From Trebonia sp963785645 (lineage in GTDB: Bacteria; Actinomycetota; Actinomycetes; Streptosporangiales; Streptosporangiaceae), in NCBI GenBank assembly GCA_963785645.1, contig CAWAWG010000004.1, positions 558,001-622,000 of the forward strand: a stretch of 64,000 nt of DNA, given 5' to 3'. The translations under genes and the position numbers were made by a program. Position 1 is the first letter of the stretch. Every line of letters starts with the position of its first letter. The notes under the pieces are model-generated. The model did no database searches. It was not told where the DNA came from and saw only the letters and a program-made list of their open reading frames with translations. Shown here piece after piece: positions 57,638-64,000 of the stretch.

Positions 57638-60100
57638 TTGTCGTCACGGGCATCCGGTCAGGGATGGTTTCGCCACGTGTGGATCATCCCGGCCGCGCTT
57701 GCCGCGGGAGCCATCGCGCTGCTGTGCTGGGGCGCCTGGGTGTACGGGTACGACCCGGGCTGGCTCACCGGTTCCCGCGCCTGGTGGCGGCCCATCATGC
57801 AGACGAACCAGGACTGGACGCTCGTGGGCACGATGGCGCTCCTGCTCGGCAGCCTTAGCGCCTACTGGTGGCCGCGCCGACGTCCGCAGCAGCTGCCGAT
57901 CGGGCTGATCGCCGTCGTCGTACTCGTCCTGGTGGCGGCGATCCTCGGCACGGTGTCATACATCCCGTGCCGCGGTCAGATGGCCACGACCGGCATCATG
58001 TTCTGGATTCTTCAGCTCTACGTGGGGCAGCCACCCAACATCTACCAGAGCGTGCAGGCAGGTGCCGCCTGCGCCGGCGCGCCGCCGCTCGCGCTGCAAC
58101 TCGGGCAGATCGACGGGCTCGGCGCGACGCTCATCGGTGCGATCGCCGTGGGTTCTGTGCTGTGGCGGCAGCCGCTTGACCGGCTGCGATCCCGGTTCGC
58201 GTACGACGTGACCATATTTACCGGCCTCAACGCCTTGACGGTTCCGCTGCTCAAGCGGCTGACCGAGGGACCGCGCGGCCCTCGGGCGGTCATCGTCATC
58301 GAGCCGGATGAAGACAATCCGCTGCTTGACGAGGCCAATCGCACCGGAGCCCGTATCGTCATCGGCAATCCGGCGTCACCCGTCCTCCTGCGTCCGATCA
58401 TCTCCTCCGTCAGAGGGTGTGCCCTTAGCCGGCTCTACGCGCTCAGCGACAAGGCCGCGGAGAACCAGGCGGTGATCGACGAGACGGCGCGCATCCTCGG
58501 CCGCTACCAGCCCGACCCGGACCGCCAGCCGCATCTGGTGGCACTGATCGACGACCCGCGGCACGCCGGCCACTGGCGCGGCATCCGCAGCGGCCGGTCA
58601 GGCTGGTTCGAGGACGCGCTCAGCTCGGCCGAGTCGACCGCGAGCGGACTCGTCGCCAAAGTCCTGGCCGCGCGGCCGCGGCAGCTGCTGGTGTGCGGCG
58701 ACAGCACCCTCACGCTGGCCATCCTGCTCGAACTTGCCCGCCGGGCCTGGGAACAGGCCCAACTGGTGAATGCGGCGTCGATCGGCGCCACAAAGGCGCC
58801 AGGCCTGCCGCCGACACCGGACGCGCCCGTACCGCTGCCGCTGGCCGGGGTTTCGCTGCTTGATCCGCGGTCGCATGACATCCGGCGCGAGTACTTCGCG
58901 TCCGCACCGGACGCCGTGTTCAAGTCGCTACCGAACGTCGTCGCGCATCCGGTGAAGTGGCGCGATCACCTGCTGCGGACGCTCGACTCGATGGACCCCG
59001 CCCAGGCCCGCGAGACATCCGTCATCATCGCCGAGAGCCCGCCGGGCAGCGGGGTGCACGAGGCCGGGCGCGTCGCGCGACTGCACCGGGAGACTCAGGT
59101 ATTCGTGCTCGCCATCTCGGGCGATGCCATGGGCGGCGCGATCTTCAACCTGCTGCATCCGTTTGAGCCCGGTCTGCTGGTCGAGGGCGATGTGCCGGAG
59201 GACACCTGGACCCGGGTCGCCCGGCACTGGCACGAGTGCTACCGGCTCAGCCACCCGGTGCCGCCCCGTCACCCGAAGGCCCGCGCCCGGCTGTCCTGGT
59301 CCGAGCTCGACCCCTTCCTCAGGCAGGACAATATCCTCGAGCTCCGCTCGATCCTGTCGGCGGTCGCGGCCCGTGGCCGCCAGTGGACCCCCGTTCACAT
59401 GGTCCCCCCAGGTAGTTTCATCGAGTTGAGCGAGGAGGATCTGATGCGAATCACGATCGCGGAGCACACGCGATGGCTGCGGCGGCGGCTCGCGGCCGGC
59501 CAGACCGACGAGAACGTGGTCCCATGGGACGAGCTGTCGCCTCGCATGCGGAGCGATGTGTCCAGTCACCTGCGTTCCCAGCTCAGACAGCTGGAGGACG
59601 TCGGTTTCCTGCCGGTCGTTCCCGTCGGCGGCCCGGCCCGGGCGGCCCGCTTCGAGCGGGTCGGATTTGTGACCGCCAGTCAGCTGACCGAGCCGTTGAC
59701 CTGGACTAACCACGCGGGTGAGCTGATGCACGGCTTCGCCGGGGACTGGCGGGTCGTCGACGATGCCGGGAACCTGCGGACGGTCACCGATCCCGATTTC
59801 CAGGCCAGTCACGAGCCGGCCGACGACGGCCGCTGGCGCCGCGTCGGCAGCTACCTGGCCTGGCAGGTCAGCGAGACTGTCGTGGTGCGGACCAAGGAGG
59901 GCAAAGCCACCGCCCGCCCGGGGGACTGGGTCGTGGAGGCGCCCACCGGCGAGCGGTGGCCGGTCAGGGACGAGCAGTTCCGCTGGAGCTACCGGCCGAG
60001 CCGGGGCGCGCCCGACCAGCCCGACCTGCCCGCTCTGGCGGACCAGGAGAGCGCGCCAGCGGCGACGAGCAGCAGCACGGCGCCGACGATCTCCTCGTAG
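57638..60100 (+). CDS. membrane protein with TrkA-N-like and RyR-like domains
   Basis: About 820 residues. Three or four helices in the first ~190 residues (HVWIIPAALAAGAIALLCWG, LIAVVVLVLVAAILGTV) precede a Rossmann-like domain (RAVIVIEPDEDNPLLDEANRTGARIVIGNP). A second Rossmann-like half follows (RQLLVCGDSTLTLAILLELA). Near 610, ITIAEHTRWLRRRLAAG matches the RyR (ryanodine-receptor repeat) domain known in bacteria. A C-terminal domain with GDWVVEAPTGERWPV ends the chain. TrkA-N/RyR architectures are thought to sense nucleotides and gate membrane functions. TTG 57638 is chosen. Its 3' end overlaps a convergent gene by 112 bases. Confidence 0.65.
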   Translation: MSSRASGQGWFRHVWIIPAALAAGAIALLCWGAWVYGYDPGWLTGSRAWWRPIMQTNQDWTLVGTMALLLGSLSAYWWPRRRPQQLPIGLIAVVVLVLVAAILGTVSYIPCRGQMATTGIMFWILQLYVGQPPNIYQSVQAGAACAGAPPLALQLGQIDGLGATLIGAIAVGSVLWRQPLDRLRSRFAYDVTIFTGLNALTVPLLKRLTEGPRGPRAVIVIEPDEDNPLLDEANRTGARIVIGNPASPVLLRPIISSVRGCALSRLYALSDKAAENQAVIDETARILGRYQPDPDRQPHLVALIDDPRHAGHWRGIRSGRSGWFEDALSSAESTASGLVAKVLAARPRQLLVCGDSTLTLAILLELARRAWEQAQLVNAASIGATKAPGLPPTPDAPVPLPLAGVSLLDPRSHDIRREYFASAPDAVFKSLPNVVAHPVKWRDHLLRTLDSMDPAQARETSVIIAESPPGSGVHEAGRVARLHRETQVFVLAISGDAMGGAIFNLLHPFEPGLLVEGDVPEDTWTRVARHWHECYRLSHPVPPRHPKARARLSWSELDPFLRQDNILELRSILSAVAARGRQWTPVHMVPPGSFIELSEEDLMRITIAEHTRWLRRRLAAGQTDENVVPWDELSPRMRSDVSSHLRSQLRQLEDVGFLPVVPVGGPARAARFERVGFVTASQLTEPLTWTNHAGELMHGFAGDWRVVDDAGNLRTVTDPDFQASHEPADDGRWRRVGSYLAWQVSETVVVRTKEGKATARPGDWVVEAPTGERWPVRDEQFRWSYRPSRGAPDQPDLPALADQESAPAATSSSTAPTISS

Positions 60101-60498
60101 AGCGTGCTCGTCGCGTAAGGGACCGACCAGCTGTCCTTGAATCCGAACATGCCGACCTCGACGTCGATCACGAGGGCGGCCACCGAGACGATCAGCAGGC
60201 CCGCCCCGAGGAGCAGCGCACCGACCCGCCGGCTGACGATGACAAACAGGCCGATGACGATCGCGGCGATGCCCTGGGCGAGGAAGAGCGGCCCGATGGT
60301 CGGGATGTCCCGGTACGGGTACTGCTGCCTGCCCCACAGGTAGATGTGGATGTATCCCGAGTACACCGTGCAAGCCGCGCCGCCCGCGATCACGGCGGTG
60401 ACCGCCACGCGCGACAGCACGGCCGGGAGATCCGCGGGACCCCGCAGCAGCATGTCCAGCCACCACGGCCTGCCTCTCAAAACCGTTTCCCCGGACAC
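59989..60498 (-). CDS. four-helix membrane protein of unknown function
   Basis: 169 residues from GTG 60498, which has AGGAGG four bases before it. Helices at ~27-48, ~63-85, ~88-112 and ~130-155. HIYLWGRQQYPYRDIPTIGPLFLAQ is the most conserved-looking segment. An in-frame Met start is possible at 60531. Family not named with certainty. It is convergent with, and overlaps, the TrkA-N/RyR-like gene. Confidence 0.7.
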   Translation of the reverse strand: MSGETVLRGRPWWLDMLLRGPADLPAVLSRVAVTAVIAGGAACTVYSGYIHIYLWGRQQYPYRDIPTIGPLFLAQGIAAIVIGLFVIVSRRVGALLLGAGLLIVSVAALVIDVEVGMFGFKDSWSVPYATSTLYEEIVGAVLLLVAAGALSWSARAGRSGWSGAPRLGR

Positions 60499-60625
60499 CC
60501 AGCCTCCTCGCCGACCACGAATCCCGGGCATCTAAACATTCCCGGACACCTTGTACACGCTGCCGCGTTAGCCTTGGTTCAAGCTGAGAGGCAACCCGAA
60601 GAATCTGAGAGGGAACTCTAAGAAT

Positions 60626-61132
60626 TCAGCGGAGACGCCTGCTGGCCAGCGGCACGGCGAACCAGAGGCTGGCCGTCATGAAACCGACGAGCGCGGTGAT
60701 CACCGACCCGGCGAGCGCTCCCGCCACGTACCACGTCACCAGGAGGACGGCGGAGAGCACGGCCCCGGCGACCGCGGTCAGACCGAGGAGCGCCAGGTTG
60801 TTGGCGAACCGCACCAGCTGCTCCTTCATGCCGCGGCGGAAGACCAGCCGATGGTAGGCGACCGGTGCGATCAGCAGTACGGCCGCCACCGCGGCGAAGA
60901 CAAGACAGGTCACGTACAGGTCCCGCTGGGCGCCGCTCAGCTGGCTGAACCTGGTCGTGAACGGCAGGGAAAGCAGGAACCCGAAAAGTACCTGTACGCC
61001 GAGGCCGGCCACGCGCAACTCCTGGATTAGCTCGCTTACGTTGCGGTCATCCCGCTGGGGCGGGCTCTCCTGCCGCATGGCCTCCTGCCGCACCGCCTCC
61101 GGCCGCTCAGCCGGTAGCTCGCCGGACCCCAT
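60626..61132 (-). CDS. DUF6328-family membrane protein
   Basis: 168 residues. NVSELIQELRVAGLGVQVLFGFLLSLPFTTRFSQL is the family signature, followed by three more helices. ATG 61132 has AGGAGG eight bases upstream. Function unknown. It stands between a membrane protein and the divergent CHAD gene. Confidence 0.85.
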   Translation of the reverse strand: MGSGELPAERPEAVRQEAMRQESPPQRDDRNVSELIQELRVAGLGVQVLFGFLLSLPFTTRFSQLSGAQRDLYVTCLVFAAVAAVLLIAPVAYHRLVFRRGMKEQLVRFANNLALLGLTAVAGAVLSAVLLVTWYVAGALAGSVITALVGFMTASLWFAVPLASRRLR

Positions 61133-61206
61133 ACCGACCACCTCCTAATTTCTAATTTCGCACGCTACCCGCGTGTCACCTGCGAAACGCCGGGTAGGCG
61201 CGGCTG

Positions 61207-62256
61207 ATGACTACCCAGACGCGAGAAGAAACCATTCGTACGCAGGTCACCGCGCCGTCCGGTCCGGACCCGCAGGCCCACGCGGTCCTGTCGGCTCCCG
61301 CGGACCTGCCCGCCCCCGGGCGCCGGTCGGCTCGCCGCAGGCGGCTCACCAAGCACTCATCGGCCGGAGAGGCCGTGCTCGCCTACCTCGACGCCCAGGC
61401 GGCTAGGCTCGGCGTCCTGGAACTCGCCGTCCGCCACGACCAGCCGGATGCCGTGCACCAGATGCGGGTCACGGTCCGGCGGCTGCGGAGCGCGCTCCAG
61501 TCCTTTACCGTGATCGTTCCCGAGCCGGACACCCGGCATCTGCGCGCCGACCTGAAGTGGCTCGGCGGCGTGCTCGGCACCGCCCGCGACAACGAGGTGC
61601 TCGCCGATTACCTGCATGCGGGGCTGAGGGCCGTCCCGATCGAGCTGGTGATCGGGCCTGCGCAGGCACGGATCACCATGCACTTCGCCCCGCTCGAGGC
61701 GAGTGCCCGCAAGGCGGTGCTCGATGCCTTCGACTCCGAGCGGTACCGGGCGCTGCGGACCGAACTCGGCCGGCTTCTCGACAGCCCGCCGCTGACCCCG
61801 GCCAGCGCGGAGCCCGCGAGCAAGGTGCTCCCGTCGGCCGTCGGCCGCGCCTACCGGCGTACCCGGCGCCGGATGCGCCGCGTCGGCCATGCCCCGGCCG
61901 GCCAGGCGCACGACGTGGCGCTGCATGAGACGCGGAAGGCGGCAAAGCGTGCCCGGTACGCGGCCGAGGCCGCCGAGCCGGTGCTCGGCAAGAAGACCGG
62001 CAGGAAGGCCCGTCGGTTCGCCAAGCGCATGAAAGACGTGCAGTCGACTCTCGGCGCCCACCAGGACGCGGTGATCGCCCAGATGACGGCCCGCGAGATC
62101 GGGATACAGGCCCACCTGGCCGGCGAGAACGCCTTCAGCTTCGGCCTGCTGCAGGAGCGCGCTCACTATCAGGCCATCGCGTGCGAGGACGAGGCGCGGC
62201 AGGCCTGGCGGCGCGCCCGCCGCCGGAAGTACTGCGGCTGGCTGCCGAAGTCCTAG
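61207..62256 (+). CDS. CHAD-domain protein
   Basis: 349 residues. A disordered ~45-residue lead is followed by a helical CHAD domain: AVHQMRVTVRRLRSALQSF, LKWLGGVLGTARDNEVL, and HETRKAAKRARYAAE. The repeated basic residues form a polyphosphate-binding surface in this family. No adjacent polyphosphate kinase or CYTH gene is present. Confidence 0.9.
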   Translation: MTTQTREETIRTQVTAPSGPDPQAHAVLSAPADLPAPGRRSARRRRLTKHSSAGEAVLAYLDAQAARLGVLELAVRHDQPDAVHQMRVTVRRLRSALQSFTVIVPEPDTRHLRADLKWLGGVLGTARDNEVLADYLHAGLRAVPIELVIGPAQARITMHFAPLEASARKAVLDAFDSERYRALRTELGRLLDSPPLTPASAEPASKVLPSAVGRAYRRTRRRMRRVGHAPAGQAHDVALHETRKAAKRARYAAEAAEPVLGKKTGRKARRFAKRMKDVQSTLGAHQDAVIAQMTAREIGIQAHLAGENAFSFGLLQERAHYQAIACEDEARQAWRRARRRKYCGWLPKS

Positions 62257-62302
62257 AGCCGGTGCGGCCCTTCCCGGTGGCCGGACGGGGCCATGTTGCG
62301 GT

Positions 62303-62324
62303 ATGTCTATCGGGCGATAGACAT
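62303..62324. promoter_or_regulatory. perfect operator-like palindrome before nitroreductase
   Basis: ATGTCTATCG (62303-62312), GG, and CGATAGACAT (62315-62324) form a perfect 22-base palindrome, 23 bases before the ATG. It has the ATGT/ACAT ends often seen in PadR operators, but with a longer core. No regulator gene is nearby. Confidence 0.55.
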
Positions 62325-62346
62325 CGACGCAGCGAGGAGCCCTCAC

Positions 62347-62862
62347 ATGGAGACTTGGGACGCCATCCGCGCCCGGCGGAACGTGCGCACCTACCTGCCA
62401 ACCGAAATTCCCGCCGCCGACCTTGACCGGATCGCCGAGGCCGGGTGGCGGGCGCCGTCGGCGAGCAACCGGCAGCACTGGAACTTCATCATCGTGACCG
62501 ACCGGAAGCAGCTTCAGGCGCTGTCGACGGTGTGGCAGGGGGCTAAGCACATCGCGGGCGCCGCGGCCGCCATCGCCCTGATCATCCCGCAGCCCGCGGA
62601 CGAGCGCGGCAAGGTGGTCGACCGTTACGACCTCGGCCAGGCCACGTACGCGATGATGCTGGCGGCCACGGACCTCGGCATCGGCAGCGGCCATTCCTCG
62701 GTCGGCGATCAGGAGGCCGCCCGCGAGATCCTCGGCGTGCCGGAAGATCACGACGTCGCCTACCTGATCGGCCTCGGCTACCCGGCTGACCGCCCGCTCA
62801 GGCCCATTGTCAAGCCCAACCGTCTCCCGTTCGACGAGGTGGTCAGGCGCGGTCACTGGTGA
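62347..62862 (+). CDS. nitroreductase-family oxidoreductase
   Basis: 171 residues. IRARRNVRTYL and GWRAPSASNRQHWNFIIV bind FMN, and later GIGSGHSSVGD and VAYLIGLGYPA are typical of this FMN/NAD(P)H family. Short length suggests a compact subgroup. GAGGAG lies upstream of ATG 62347. It is probably switched by the palindrome just before it. Confidence 0.88.
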   Translation: METWDAIRARRNVRTYLPTEIPAADLDRIAEAGWRAPSASNRQHWNFIIVTDRKQLQALSTVWQGAKHIAGAAAAIALIIPQPADERGKVVDRYDLGQATYAMMLAATDLGIGSGHSSVGDQEAAREILGVPEDHDVAYLIGLGYPADRPLRPIVKPNRLPFDEVVRRGHW

Positions 62863-63080
62863 AGGCGCGGAGTCCCGATAGCGTTATCCGAAATGCGGCA
62901 AATGCCACGGGTTGCGCGAACTGGGGACTGACTGGGATTCGGCTGGGGTCTGGCTGGAGCCGGTTCAATAGGACTTAACCATGCCTTAACTAGCCAATAG
63001 TGTAGTTGACGACATAACGGTCAGTCGGGGGGGTGGCCTAGCTATACGCCCCGCGTTAGGTCGGAAACTGGGGGCTGACA

Positions 63081-64000
63081 ATGGCCGATTTCCTTGCCGC
63101 GTATCCGGAGTACCGGGAAACCTCCAAGCTCGACGTGCTGCGGGCCGCGGAATACTCCTACCTCGATGAATTCGGCCACGTTTACCTCGACTACACGGGA
63201 GCCGGCCTAGCCGCCAGGTCGCAGTCGCTGGCGCACACGGCCCGGATCGGCGCCGGGTGCTTTGGCAACCCGCATTCGGAGAGTCCGACGTCGAGCGCGT
63301 CCACGCGGCTGGTCGATCAGGCCAGGGCGGCCGTTCTCCGGTACTTCAACACGACGGCGGAAGACTACGCCGTCGTCTTCACGCCGAATGCCACCGGCGC
63401 TTGCCGCCTTGTCGGTGAGGCGTACCCGTTCCGGCGCGGTGGCCGCCTCGTGCTGACCGCCGACAATCACAACTCGGTCAACGGACTCAGGGAATTCGCC
63501 CGGGCGCGAGGCGCCCGCGTCGACTACATCCGGATGATCGCGCCCGAGCTGCGGGTGCGCGAGACCGACGTGCTCGCGGCGCTTTCCCGCGGCCGTGGCC
63601 GCCGCCCCGGGCTGTTCGCCTATCCGGCGCAAAGCAACTTCACCGGCGTGCAGCACCCGCTCGACTGGGTGCGCCGCGCCCAGGACGCCGGATATGACGT
63701 CTTGCTTGACGCGGCGGCTTACGTCCCGGCCAACCGGCTCGACCTGTCCGCGGTGCGGCCGGAATTCGTCGCGGTGAGCTGGTACAAGGTGTTCGGGTAT
63801 CCCACCGGAGTGGGTGCCCTGCTTGTCCGGCGCGACGCACTGGCCCGGCTGCGCCGCCCGTGGTTCTCCGGGGGCACGATCCTGGGGGTGAGCGTGCAAG
63901 GCGGCTGGCACCGGATGCTTGAGGACGAGGGCGCGTTCGAGGACGGGACACTGAACTTCCTGTCCATCCCCGACGTGATCACCGGGCTCGACCTGATCGA
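63081..64000 (+). CDS. class V aminotransferase / MoCo sulfurase-like, partial
   Basis: Begins at ATG 63081 and runs off the window after ~306 residues. YLDYTGAGLAARSQSL, FTPNATGACRLVGEAYPF, TADNHNSVNGLREFA, LLDAAAYVPANRLDLS and VSWYKVFGYPTGVGALL (PLP Lys in SWYK) match PLP fold type I class V, closest to the molybdenum cofactor sulfurase N-terminal domain. Upstream 62863-63080 is gene-free, with 11-base-spaced CTTAAC direct repeats at 62974 and 62985. Confidence 0.85.
   Translation, partial: MADFLAAYPEYRETSKLDVLRAAEYSYLDEFGHVYLDYTGAGLAARSQSLAHTARIGAGCFGNPHSESPTSSASTRLVDQARAAVLRYFNTTAEDYAVVFTPNATGACRLVGEAYPFRRGGRLVLTADNHNSVNGLREFARARGARVDYIRMIAPELRVRETDVLAALSRGRGRRPGLFAYPAQSNFTGVQHPLDWVRRAQDAGYDVLLDAAAYVPANRLDLSAVRPEFVAVSWYKVFGYPTGVGALLVRRDALARLRRPWFSGGTILGVSVQGGWHRMLEDEGAFEDGTLNFLSIPDVITGLDLI

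Overview
The window is very GC-rich, uses GTG and TTG starts freely, and carries many gene families typical of filamentous soil actinomycetes: Roadblock/LC7 proteins, DUF6131 and DUF6328 membrane proteins, TetR/MFS pairs and a treY-treZ pair. It is therefore most likely a chromosomal segment of a high-GC actinomycete. I cannot name the genus from sequence alone.

Region 1 (0-16.8 kb) is dense in efflux genes. Five MFS transporters lie here. Two TetR regulators are divergent from their MFS neighbours, with clear palindromic operators between them (8505-8530 and 16111-16150). A lactonase-like MBL hydrolase, an XRE regulator and an alpha/beta hydrolase-cupin fusion are interspersed. From 10.3 to 14.6 kb lies a decayed island ending at tRNA-Arg(ACG). 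It holds a frameshifted epimerase, a 5'-truncated amidohydrolase, a MazF-type toxin-antitoxin pair, a luciferase-like fragment and an integrase remnant. Three copies of a ~70-bp palindromic repeat sharing the ends CATAGGGCCA/TGGCCCTATG occur at 2.9, 10.5 and 13.6 kb.

Region 2 (16.8-28.2 kb) has a secreted Ig-like protein behind a structured leader, a GH26-like lipoprotein, two small membrane proteins and a phosphotransferase. A MetE-like methyltransferase and a TRZ/ATZ amidohydrolase follow. The region ends with an operon of CaiB-type CoA-transferase, citryl-CoA lyase fused in frame to a LigB-type extradiol dioxygenase, and LigA. This suggests ring cleavage followed by CoA-dependent C-C cleavage.

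Region 3 (28.4-47.7 kb) is alpha-glucan and trehalose metabolism (GH63 remnant, glgX, treY, treZ) interleaved with a minus-strand block (MFS, lipoprotein, Smr, gluconate kinase, ctaB). It continues with a 1097-residue fusion of an endonuclease Q-like PHP nuclease to a UvrD helicase, then orphan hypA-hypB.

Region 4 (47.7-64 kb) is mostly poorly characterised. It includes a Roadblock/LC7-DUF4388 cluster with no GTPase beside it, a DUF445 protein, a membrane TrkA-N/RyR-like protein, DUF6328, CHAD, nitroreductase and a class V aminotransferase that runs off the end.

Many genes have a single-base reading-frame break, often in G/C runs (8.13, 11.26, 26.0, 31.1, 31.65, 39.58, 41.87, 42.12 and 49.1 kb, and about nine between 28.5 and 31.1 kb). 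Consensus errors are a serious alternative to real pseudogenes, and broken genes should be read with that in mind.
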